This document shows positions 7,710 to 16,350 of a DNA stretch of 64,000 nucleotides, in pieces. Location: contig CAVOJU010000012.1 of assembly GCA_963696315.1 (NCBI GenBank), positions 3,345-67,344 on the forward strand, given 5' to 3'. The stretch is from CAWKEY01 sp963696315. Lineage in GTDB: Bacteria > Pseudomonadota > Gammaproteobacteria > Methylococcales > Methylomonadaceae. Every line of letters starts with the position of its first letter. Position 1 is the stretch's first letter. Below the pieces are notes generated by a model. It worked only from the letters and a program-made list of their open reading frames with translations. It was not told the origin of the DNA and ran no database searches. The translations under genes and the position numbers were made by a program.

Positions 7710-9848
7710 ATGAGATTTAATAATTTGCACAAAATTAGCGGTACCTGGTGGTCAATATTGCTTGGTTTTGTTGCATTCTTGTCCATCACAGGAGGCAAGA
7801 TTCTTTGGCCGACATATACAGACTGGCTCATGGCAAGGAAGGCGATCCCGCCCAACATTGGCTGGGATGGCAGTTTTTCCGTTATTCACCACTCCTTCAA
7901 TGGCCACTAGGTGCCAATCCAAATTGGGGGATGGATATTGGCAGTTCTATAGTTTTTACGGACTCAATTCCGCTGCTGGCATTTATTTTCAAGCCTCTGA
8001 ACGCACTTCTGCCCGATACCTTTCAGTACTGCGGCCTTTGGATTCTGATTTGTTTTTTGCTTCAGTCATTGTTCGCTTGGAAGCTGCTCTCTCTTTTCAC
8101 TCAAGATAAATGGCTGCCACTCATCGGAAGCGTATTTTTTACACTCGCTCCTGTATTTCTATTTCGACTGCATGCGCACATTACGCTTTATTTGGCCAGT
8201 GGATGTTGTTAGCGGGGCTTTATTTTTACTTCTCTAAGAATTTTTCCATTTTTCGCTGGATGGCTTTGCTGGCTGCAACCGCGCTTATTCATGCTTATTT
8301 GCTGGTAATGGTTTTGGCGATCTGGTCAGCCGATCTGATCCAGCGCTGCTGGCTAAAGCAGATGGGTATCGTAAAAGCCCTTAGCTATTTTTTTGCTGGC
8401 AGCGTATGCATCGCAATCATTATGTGGGCTGCAGGATATTTCATGTTGGGTGCGGGTGTTGGAGTCGGCGGTTTCGGCGTTTTTCGCATGAATCTTTTAT
8501 CGCTGATTGACCCTGACGATTTCTTCTCAAAGTTGCTCCCCGACCAAAAAGGGGGGAGCGGTGATTATGAGGGCTTCAACTATTTGGGCTTGGGCATGCT
8601 TGGGCTGAGCCTGATTGCTGCTTATGAACTGCTTCGCAACGTAAAAACAAGACCAAAAGCAAGACTAAGTCCGACACTGACTCCGATACTGACAATCTGC
8701 ATTGGCTTTTTCTTGTATGCAATTTCGAATCATGTAGCTGTTGGTCCTCATGAGATATTCTCATACGACTTACCGCCGATAATAGGACACTTCACAAATG
8801 CGTTTAGAGCATCAGGCAGGCTTTTCTGGCCAGTTTATTACGTGATCTACCTGGGGATATTCTATTTACTATTCACCAGATTAAGACGCTAGAGCTGCAA
8901 TTACGCTTTGTTTGGTTATGTTAGTTGTCCAGTTGATTGATTCTATCGATGTCTGGCGTATGTTCAGGAAACAAATTTGCTCATTCGCCCGCATGGACGT
9001 CACCTATGCGCTCCCCTGTTTGGAGCGACATAGCAGCCCAATACAAAAAAATCATTTACGTCCTACCTCATAATAACTCGGCAGATTGGATGCCGTTATC
9101 CCATTTCGCTGCCACGCATCAAATGGCTATCAATACTGGTTATTTTTCAAGAGTAAATCCGGAAAAAGAGCGGGAGGCAAGAGCACATACCGCTAGTTCA
9201 ATTGTAAACAACAAACTTAGCCCTGATTCACTTTATGTCTTCGAGGACAATGCACTCTGGAAATTTGCTTCCAGTCAGATTGCGTCCTCGGATATTGCAG
9301 GGATTGTGGATGGATTTCGCATTATCGCGCCGAATCTAAAAGCATGTAAAACCTGTGATACAAGTGCAATCGCAAGTTTTTCTGTTGCAAGTAGTCATGA
9401 TTTTGAGTACAAGATGGAGCGTATTTTTTTCACATCGAACGGTACCGGGCAGAAGTATCAAATATACGGGTGGTCTTCGCCGGAGAAATGGGGTACATGG
9501 TCTGATGGCGATACGGCTTTAATGCTTCTAGACCTTTCCAGCACTCCTCAAAGCGATCTCAAATTGTTAATTGATGGCCACGCTTTACTTACTGATGAAC
9601 ACCCGTCTCAAGAAGTCGATATACTGGTGAACAATCAGCATGTTGCCACTTTTAAATACGACCAGCAATCTAATCACGGTGTGCGTGTGGTTAAGATATC
9701 CAAACTTCTGGCGATGGAAAAAAATGGGCACCTATTGATCGAATTTAATTTTAAGGACCCAAAATCGCCGGCCGAGTTAGGTTTGTCAACCGATGGACGA
9801 CATCTCGGGTTGAGTATTGTGTCTCTGGAGTTAAGGGCAGAAAATTAG
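7710..9848 (+). pseudogene. DUF6311-like polytopic membrane protein, broken by about four frameshifts
   Basis: Starting at ATG 7710 the sequence encodes, across several frames, a single protein of about 700 residues: membrane helices, then DPAQHWLGWQFFRYSPLLQW and GANPNWGMDIGSSIVFTDS (7840-7970), further helices, LIDPDDFFSKLLP and FRASGRLFWPVYYV, a short VQLIDSIDVWR segment (about 8930-8955) and a soluble C-terminal domain to 9848. Frame changes occur near 7850, 8195, 8890 and 8975. The order of segments matches DUF6311 proteins, which look like GT-C-type glycosyltransferases. The C-terminal domain resembles that of the 12608-14602 protein (shared ...LGLSTDGRHLGL / VGVSKDRRLLGV ending). Either a true pseudogene or an accumulation of indel errors; no frame has unrelated insertions. 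Confidence 0.75.
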
Positions 9849-9996
9849 ATCGAAAACGCTGTGTGGATATGAATAGTGCTCCACTTTGGTCGCCACTGCT
9901 GCAGGCTTCCCTATGGTCAAAAAGGCAGCATCATCAAGAACCATCCGAGAAAACGCTCAAGTTACTTTTTCACCTATCCTTGGCTGAAGCGCTTGA

Positions 9997-11166
9997 TCAT
10001 GCGTGACGTTCCAGTCTTTGGCAAAGTTCAACAAGTAAATCCGCGGATTTTTGCCAGGTATAATTTTGAGCGATGTGCTCGCCTTTTTCCCGCATTTGCT
10101 GGCGCAACTCGGGAGCTTCTAATAGAGTGCTTAGCGCGTTTTGTATTGATTGATTATCCTCAGGAATAACAAGCATTGCGCTGCCCTGCGCGACTTCCGG
10201 CATAGAGGCTTGATTGGATGCCAACACCGGAACACCACTGACCATTGCTTCGGCAATAGGCATCCCATAACCTTCATAAAAAGACAGAAAAGCAAATAAC
10301 TCAGCGGCCTGATAAATAACCGGCAGATCACTTTGGGCCACATAGCCTAAAAAATAAAGCTGCTGTTTTGTTATAAGATTTTGGTAGCGCTGCTGATAGT
10401 CCTGTTTGCCCCAGCCTTTGGCTCCGGCTATGACCAGCGGGAATCGGTTTTTTAACGACTCCGGCAATTGGCTGTAGGCCGTGATCAAGCCATTAATGTT
10501 CTTTCTGGGCTCTAGCGTACTGACGGTGAGAATGTAATGGTCGGGCAAGTGGTAGCGCTGTCTGACCTGTATGAGCTGCTGCTGGCTGGCTCTCATCCGG
10601 AAAGCGTCATCAACGGCGGGTGGAATAATGTAAATTTTTTGCGGATCAATATTGAGTGCCTGGACAAGCTCTGTTTTGCTGAATTCCGACAACGTCACAA
10701 AGGCAGCGGCACGCTCAATGGTTTTGGGCAACTGCTTGTTTAGCCAGGCAATCATGGCTGGGTGATGATGCTGCGGATAGCGCAGATAGGACAAGTCATG
10801 CAGAGTTGCAATGCTGGGCCCGGCATAATTTTGCAACACATAATTAGGCTCCCAGTATATGGCACTCGTATCATTTTTTAGTATTTTTTTGTAGTGCTGT
10901 TGCTGTAAATAGCTACGTAAGGAATAGAGACCCGGCACTTGTCTAAGGCTTTTTTTTATAGTGGCCAGGACAGGATTTGGCGTATTTTGTACTGTCTCAG
11001 CAACAATCTTGCTTAATGTCTGTTTATCGTAGAAACTGAATTGGTTAAAGGCTTTGATATCACTGACTCTGACATCAGCCATCAGGCATCTGATAAGCTG
11101 CTGCGTATAGCGGCCTATGCCGGTGATAGGCGGGGTTAATGAAGCCGTGTTTATGAGTAGCTTCAT
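9997..11166 (-). CDS. GT4-family glycosyltransferase (WbpY-like)
   Basis: A 389-residue cytoplasmic retaining glycosyltransferase of the GT-B fold. It has the glycine-rich start LTPPITGIGRYTQQL, the STLEPRKNI segment before the second Rossmann domain, and FYEGYGMPIAEAMVSG, the EX7E motif of GT4 enzymes. GDP-mannose or GDP-rhamnose dependent enzymes such as WbpY and WbdB look like this, which agrees with gmd/rmd nearby. The start overlaps the 3' end of the upstream GT4 gene by 4 bases. Substrate is inferred from context. It converges with the DUF6311-like gene over about 150 bases of featureless DNA. Confidence 0.85.
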   Translation of the reverse strand: MKLLINTASLTPPITGIGRYTQQLIRCLMADVRVSDIKAFNQFSFYDKQTLSKIVAETVQNTPNPVLATIKKSLRQVPGLYSLRSYLQQQHYKKILKNDTSAIYWEPNYVLQNYAGPSIATLHDLSYLRYPQHHHPAMIAWLNKQLPKTIERAAAFVTLSEFSKTELVQALNIDPQKIYIIPPAVDDAFRMRASQQQLIQVRQRYHLPDHYILTVSTLEPRKNINGLITAYSQLPESLKNRFPLVIAGAKGWGKQDYQQRYQNLITKQQLYFLGYVAQSDLPVIYQAAELFAFLSFYEGYGMPIAEAMVSGVPVLASNQASMPEVAQGSAMLVIPEDNQSIQNALSTLLEAPELRQQMREKGEHIAQNYTWQKSADLLVELCQRLERHA

Positions 11167-12284
11167 TGCTTAGCCATCAAACCAAAATATTCGTTTGCAT
11201 AAGCCTCAGCCATTTTTGTGCCCGTGAAAAGTGTTTGGTAGCGCTGCAAAGCTCCCTCGCCTAGTTTTTTTGCCAGGGCCTGATCTGTGTGCAAAATCAT
11301 CATTGCTTCTCGCAAATCCTGGCTGTTTCTGGGCTGGACAACCAATCCCGTCTCGTTGTGCTTATTGACATACGTGGTGCCGGTGCCCAGCTCGGTTGAT
11401 ATCAGCGGTTTGCCATGCATCGCCCCTTCTAGCAGAGTAACACCAAAGGCTTCGGAGGCGTGAATTGATGGCAATACAATTGCTTTGGACAATTCGATCA
11501 TGGCGACTTTTTCTGGGTTGGTAATACCGCCGGCGAAAAAGATGTTGCTTGCCTGCAAAGCGGCAGCCTGTTGCTTTAGCTCTGCGATTTCCGCAGGTTT
11601 TCCTGATCCGGCAATCACGACATTAAACGACTGCTTGGCTGCGGCCTTTATTAAATATCTGAGGCCTTTGTAATATCTAAAGACCCCAATAAACAGGAAG
11701 AAGCCTTCACCGTATTGGGCTTTCAGCACTTGCTTTAGTTGATTATCGAGATCAGGGTAGCTGGATTGATTTAAGCCAATCGGAATAACGGTGGTTTTAT
11801 CTTGATAGTCCACTAATACAGGACTAGAACGCAAATGATTGGGGGAGGTTACAACAATGCGGTCTGCCGCCTGTAAAAATTTGCGCATTACTGGCTTGTA
11901 CAGCTTGAGCAGGCTTTTCTGACGCACAATATCCGAGATATAGGTGATGATAATGGGTTTTTTAGGTAGCGTGGTAAAGTGCAAAATGTCCGCAAATGGC
12001 CAAGGGAAATAATAGTGAATAATATCAGCCCACTCCACATGCTCTTTAAACGCGCGTAATGCGCTCAATGAATATCCACACGAGGCAATTTCGAAATCGA
12101 GCTTGTAGCGGTACACATCGGCTTCCTCTCTTTGAATAAAGCAAGGATCGGGATGTTTACTCAAAGTCAGCACTCTGCTTTTTATACCTAAGGACTTGGT
12201 ATTCAGGCTAATCTGCCGGATCACTTCCTCAAGACCGCCTTGAGTGTCCGGAAAGTAGGTTCGATAAACATGCAGTACATTCAT
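11163..12284 (-). CDS. GT4-family glycosyltransferase (WbpZ-like)
   Basis: A 373-residue GT-B glycosyltransferase. N-terminal HVYRTYFPDTQGGLEEVI is the acceptor-side glycine loop; FLFIGVFRYYKGLRYLIKAA opens the donor domain and SEAFGVTLLEGAMHGKP carries the EX7E motif. WbpZ and WbdC enzymes, which add the first or second mannose/rhamnose in ABC-dependent O-chain synthesis, have this layout. The ATG overlaps the stop of a truncated upstream frame (TAATG) and its 3' end overlaps the next GT4 gene, so the genes form one operon. The acceptor and linkage are not determinable here. Confidence 0.85.
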   Translation of the reverse strand: MNVLHVYRTYFPDTQGGLEEVIRQISLNTKSLGIKSRVLTLSKHPDPCFIQREEADVYRYKLDFEIASCGYSLSALRAFKEHVEWADIIHYYFPWPFADILHFTTLPKKPIIITYISDIVRQKSLLKLYKPVMRKFLQAADRIVVTSPNHLRSSPVLVDYQDKTTVIPIGLNQSSYPDLDNQLKQVLKAQYGEGFFLFIGVFRYYKGLRYLIKAAAKQSFNVVIAGSGKPAEIAELKQQAAALQASNIFFAGGITNPEKVAMIELSKAIVLPSIHASEAFGVTLLEGAMHGKPLISTELGTGTTYVNKHNETGLVVQPRNSQDLREAMMILHTDQALAKKLGEGALQRYQTLFTGTKMAEAYANEYFGLMAKQ

Positions 12285-12580
12285 TATTTTAACTCGTCCA
12301 TAAAACGTTTCAGTTGCTCAAAAATCGGGATAGCCCACAGATTTGTTGTCTAAACAGCTAAAATTCAAACCGTTCATAACCGCTTTGCCAATACCGAGCT
12401 CATACTGGATCCCTGAAGGGGGCTTGCTAAGCAAATCACCTAACAACCCCCTGATCACACGCTTTGGCATGAGGGCTTTTAAAGTCATACCCCTAAACAC
12501 GACTGGGTTGTCGTTGGGCCATCTTCGCAAAAATAAAACTGGTAACGCCGAGTCAAGTTTAAAACTGTTTTGATAAGGGA
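12284..12580 (-). pseudogene. C-terminal remnant of an unknown gene, coupled to the WbpZ-like gene
   Basis: The minus strand reads an open stretch (FKLDSALPVLFLRRWPNDN... to NGLNFSCLDN) that, after one extra A near 12343-12346, continues as NLWAIPIFEQLKRFMDELK and ends in a stop overlapping the next start (TAATG). No start region is left: upstream lies the 3' part of the 664-residue gene. It looks like the last 90 or so residues of a protein once encoded first in this operon. I do not recognise the family; a sugar-modifying or transferase protein would fit the context. Confidence 0.45.
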
Positions 12581-12607
12581 TACATTGACATTAGGGCCAG
12601 TTAGGCA

Positions 12608-14602
12608 TCACTCGAAACTCATTGAATTAATCCTGAAACCTAGTAGCCGACTATCTTTGCTAACCCTTGACTTAATCCTGACACCTAGTAGCCGCCTATC
12701 TTTGCTAACCCCAACTTGCTTTGGAGATATTGCATCGGGGATATGGAAGTCAATAGTCATTTTTTCACCATCCTTATAACTAGGCAAAGCTATTTCAATG
12801 CTTTGAGTTCCGGAAGTCTTGCTGAAAACATAGTCATTTAGGGTTGATTTTATAGTTATGCTAAGCCGCTGAATATTATGAGCACCATAAAGAAATGGAG
12901 TGAGATTAATTTTAAGTTTCCTGGGCGTTTTATCTTTAACAGTGCAAGTAAATTTTGCATTACTGCCTTCAGTCCAACGACCTTCCATTTCTGCTCCACT
13001 GAAGCCGATTAGAATTGACGGGTCAATCCAACCATTTGAAGTAAAGTCAAAAACACCACCACATGAATTTCCTTTGATCAAGACCTCTTCAGCACAGGCA
13101 GCATCCACTAAGGCAATCGAACCCGTATAGGGAAGCAGTTTGCAACTTGATTGATAGTAGGGCTTGGAATCAACAGAGGTTAGAATCGTACTGTAATTTT
13201 TTAATTCTTTTAGATGATTTAATTGGAAAAGAACTGGGCCTGCAATTGATCTGGGGGTTTTCATGATTGCAATTGAAAACATATAATTAATGCTGTTTGG
13301 CATATTCTTCAGACCGAACACAACATTGCTTTTATCCTTTGGGTTCGGCACGGCCACATCGCGCAACATAATTAACTGGCGCTCTAGCGAAACAATATCC
13401 GAAGTATCTAGCACCTGCTTTTTTGGTATAGAAAAAATAAATGCGCCTGAAAATGTGAGCAGCACAGCTATCGAACGAAAAGACTCTCCTGTAGATAATC
13501 CATCGAAAAACTTACCAAAGATAGTGTTTTTTAAAAACAATCCTGCCAGAACAGCAATGGATATAATCAAGTCGGTATAAAGACCGAACACGTATTTTTT
13601 TGTAGCATACTCGCTCCCATAGCCAAAATTAAGCAATGCTATCTGAAGCAGACATAGCAAGGCCGTCGACCCCCCATACAATCCGAGATACTTGACTGCA
13701 ACATAACCGGAGTTGTCTCTATTTTTGTTCCAAAGAATAAGCAGTCCTACTGAAAGGGCCAAAACTAAAACACACAACAAAATTAATTCATCGGTGTTGG
13801 ATATATGCCGCAATGGAAGGGAACCATTATGCTCGGAAATTTTGCGCATTGCCGTGAACGCGGGATTCAGAAAAACCGAAGCTGCCGCTCCAATAGTTGC
13901 CGCCAGATACCATAAGTGCATCTTAAGGCGTTGATGCCTGGGCTTACTGAGCAGATTGTAATTATTAATCAGTACGACACCAAAAAAAACACCCAGCAAC
14001 TCAAGACTTGCCAATAAATGAGTTCCAGTGGCAACAAAGATAATCACTATCAGGAATAAAACAATAAGGTGCTGGCTGTGTTTTTTTGTTTCCATGAGGA
14101 CTGCCATGGCGATGGCAAGCACCACCATAGAATCTGCGACCAGTTGGGAAAAGAAAAAATTGCCCGCCAACTCGGCGCCATGTAACTCAAATTTTAAAAA
14201 GATGCGATTCGCGGCTAATAAACCCATCAATGCAGTTGAGGAAATATAGGCTACTCGCAAGGGGAACGAATTAAGAATAACAATCACTGCACCCCACAGC
14301 ACAGCAAGTGCCATTAAGGAAACTAGCTGAATACCTAGGAAAGTCGAGTTAAATAGGAGCCCGGCGATTGCGGCAAGGGCATGGCTTGTTCTCGGATAGA
14401 CGTTCATCTCGCCAAGGGTTGGGTCGTCAATATCGGGCAAAATCCAATGCTCGGAAATTCTGAATGCAAGCGCATAATGATGCGCCAAATCCTCGCTTTT
14501 GCTCCACATCGAATCCATGTTTATAATCACCAGAACTATCCCAACAAAAACAAGTAAAGATACTTGAATTGGCGATAAACTCTTTTGCATGCTTAAATTC
14601 AC
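12608..14602 (-). CDS. Polytopic membrane protein with soluble C-terminal domain (GT-C-like, unknown)
   Basis: A 664-residue protein with about a dozen hydrophobic segments in the first 420 residues and a soluble, probably periplasmic C-terminal domain of about 200. The N-terminal loop MWSKSEDLAHHYALA, with an acidic residue after helix 1, is reminiscent of GT-C glycosyltransferases that use lipid-linked sugars. The last 140 residues resemble the C-terminal domain of the broken DUF6311-like gene at 7710-9848, so the two probably act on similar substrates. Near the C-terminus a 15-residue unit is duplicated in tandem (VSKDRRLLGVRIKSR / VSKDSRLLGFRINSM). Function unknown; role in surface glycan assembly is inference. 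Confidence 0.65.
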   Translation of the reverse strand: MNLSMQKSLSPIQVSLLVFVGIVLVIINMDSMWSKSEDLAHHYALAFRISEHWILPDIDDPTLGEMNVYPRTSHALAAIAGLLFNSTFLGIQLVSLMALAVLWGAVIVILNSFPLRVAYISSTALMGLLAANRIFLKFELHGAELAGNFFFSQLVADSMVVLAIAMAVLMETKKHSQHLIVLFLIVIIFVATGTHLLASLELLGVFFGVVLINNYNLLSKPRHQRLKMHLWYLAATIGAAASVFLNPAFTAMRKISEHNGSLPLRHISNTDELILLCVLVLALSVGLLILWNKNRDNSGYVAVKYLGLYGGSTALLCLLQIALLNFGYGSEYATKKYVFGLYTDLIISIAVLAGLFLKNTIFGKFFDGLSTGESFRSIAVLLTFSGAFIFSIPKKQVLDTSDIVSLERQLIMLRDVAVPNPKDKSNVVFGLKNMPNSINYMFSIAIMKTPRSIAGPVLFQLNHLKELKNYSTILTSVDSKPYYQSSCKLLPYTGSIALVDAACAEEVLIKGNSCGGVFDFTSNGWIDPSILIGFSGAEMEGRWTEGSNAKFTCTVKDKTPRKLKINLTPFLYGAHNIQRLSITIKSTLNDYVFSKTSGTQSIEIALPSYKDGEKMTIDFHIPDAISPKQVGVSKDRRLLGVRIKSRVSKDSRLLGFRINSMSFE
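12624..12713. repeat. 45-bp direct tandem duplication in the coding end of the 664-residue gene
   Basis: Two adjacent 45-base units (12624-12668 and 12669-12713) differ at a handful of positions. Both stay in frame and add 15 residues to the protein, repeating its SKD-RLLG-RI motif. Confidence 0.85.
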
Positions 14603-14635
14603 GAGATTTTTATAGCGATCAATTGTTAAAAGAAA

Positions 14636-14707
14636 CTGTTAGCGATTTTCTGGCCCTCGCCAATCGCATAATTTGTTTAACTATCTTCTCGATAGATTTG
14701 CGCCATC
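14636..14707 (-). pseudogene. Copied C-terminal tail of the FAD oxidoreductase gene
   Basis: The minus strand reads MAQIYREDS-stop-TNYAIGEGQKIA, which parallels MAQIYPEDRGTNYAIREGRKIA near the end of the oxidoreductase at 16351-17670. Similarity is clear over about 70 bases and fades on both sides. It is a short remnant of a second, lost copy of that gene, and marks an old duplication or recombination boundary upstream of the 664-residue gene. Confidence 0.7.
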
Positions 14708-14801
14708 TAACGGCCTAATCAAACTATGGATTTAAACCATCAGTGATAAAACTATAATAATCCAGTCTCGCGATTTATTGTTTTTGCTGCTGTGGATAAA
14801 T

Positions 14802-16346
14802 CTAGTGTGATACAGCTTGAAAATTGAGTACCTCAGTCACGTTTAAGCTGACATATTTAAAGTCATTGATCTTCGAAGATAAATGCTTAGCATATAAATC
14901 AAGCTTGACTGGATCAAATGAGCAATCCTCAGGAGCAATCACCCTCTCCCTGTTGTCTCCTGAAAGCAAAAGCAATTTTCGGCAATCGGGGCCAATTACG
15001 CCTCTGATATTTTGTGAATACACCCCTTCCCCAAAACCAGAGTACCGCTCCAAGAAGACCTCTGGAGGCGGGTTATAGAGCCAAGGTAGCTTTGACTGTA
15101 TAAAATATGAAGTAAGTGATGGTCTTGAATAATTTTCCGGCTTACGAGGATCGTTGCGTTTCACTGACAGCACTGAAATAAATAAAATTGTCGGTATCAA
15201 AAAATAAAAACCAGTACGTCCCCAGGTGAATGATACAAAAATTCTGTATATGATTGGGAAAGCCAAAGGTAAATACCACAGGGCATATCTTGCCAAGCCG
15301 GGCGTTGCTCCGGTATTCAAATTTGTAGTTGATGAGTGCGCATATAAATTAATAAAGAAATAAAGAATAAGAAAAATCAACAACCCTCGATCGAAATTGG
15401 CGGGGTGGCGATCTTTACTAGAAAGCCAGATACACAGCCCCAGTACTAGGGCTGCCGACCCAAGTGACCAGTTCGGGAGCAAACCTAAATCTGGATCTAT
15501 TATCCAAATATAAAATGATGATAGATTCCCCCCAAGTGAGGCTCCCCCAGCAAGCAACTGAGGGGTAACCACGCCGAAACGTGCGAAATAATAAACTGGA
15601 TGTGCTAATACCGCTAAGACAGTAGCTACACAAACCACAACATCTACAATGTTGTAGGGGGCATTCCGTTGAAGTACAAGTCTGTAAATAACGGGTATGC
15701 ATGCGATTAATGCGAAGCTTGGGTTTTGGGTCGAAGCCAAAGCCAGAAACAAGGCTGCTGGCAGATATTTTTTTGCAGAAATTAGTATTATTGATGAAAG
15801 CACCAAGCAGTACGTAAACAGTTCTGTATGTACCTTATCCAGAAACCAAAGCATTGGGGAAATGAATGTCATCAGTAACAAAACAAAAACGCCATTCCAC
15901 TTGTAATATCTATAGGAAATTGATGTCACAGTTAACAGCAGAAGGTAATGCAGAACCAAAAAACTTTCATGAATTTGTAAATTGACACCTAGCAGTGAAA
16001 GTATCTTGGTGCAAAAAAAAGCAAGAAAGCTATAAAACCAGAAGTGATTATAATCCGCAGTTTCCCTAATTTTTAAGGCTTGGAAGGCATTCTCGAGCCA
16101 CTCTCTAGACACTAAGCTGTTTATTCCATGGGAAGCATACAACTTCTCATATTCACTGTATGCTATGGATGTCATCCAAGGTCTAAATGTGGTATCCCAT
16201 GCGTAATAGAGGGCATAATATTCCCCGCCATCACCTACGCGTTGAGGATTAAACCTTCCGAGAATAAAAAAAACGACTAGCAACCCTAGGCTTATATAAA
16301 GATAGGGAACCAAGTTTTTGATTTTATCGTTGTCCAGTATTGGCAT
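14802..16346 (-). CDS. Polytopic membrane protein, GT-C-like, unknown function
   Basis: A 514-residue inner-membrane protein with about ten hydrophobic segments; the last 100 residues are mostly soluble. After the first helix comes RVGDGGEYYALYYAWDTTFRP, an acidic loop placed where GT-C glycosyltransferases carry their catalytic aspartate. I find no closer named family. It starts 4 bases after the stop of the FAD oxidoreductase gene and belongs to the operon GT2 - YbhN-like - oxidoreductase - this gene. It may transfer a sugar presented by the GtrB-like enzyme; that is inference. Confidence 0.6.
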   Translation of the reverse strand: MPILDNDKIKNLVPYLYISLGLLVVFFILGRFNPQRVGDGGEYYALYYAWDTTFRPWMTSIAYSEYEKLYASHGINSLVSREWLENAFQALKIRETADYNHFWFYSFLAFFCTKILSLLGVNLQIHESFLVLHYLLLLTVTSISYRYYKWNGVFVLLLMTFISPMLWFLDKVHTELFTYCLVLSSIILISAKKYLPAALFLALASTQNPSFALIACIPVIYRLVLQRNAPYNIVDVVVCVATVLAVLAHPVYYFARFGVVTPQLLAGGASLGGNLSSFYIWIIDPDLGLLPNWSLGSAALVLGLCIWLSSKDRHPANFDRGLLIFLILYFFINLYAHSSTTNLNTGATPGLARYALWYLPLAFPIIYRIFVSFTWGRTGFYFLIPTILFISVLSVKRNDPRKPENYSRPSLTSYFIQSKLPWLYNPPPEVFLERYSGFGEGVYSQNIRGVIGPDCRKLLLLSGDNRERVIAPEDCSFDPVKLDLYAKHLSSKINDFKYVSLNVTEVLNFQAVSH

Positions 16347-16350
16347 TTTT

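Noticed and set aside
12624..12713. Start of a CRISPR-like or satellite array
   Set aside because: Only two 45-base copies, without spacers and in frame in a protein gene. No CRISPR array is present in the window.
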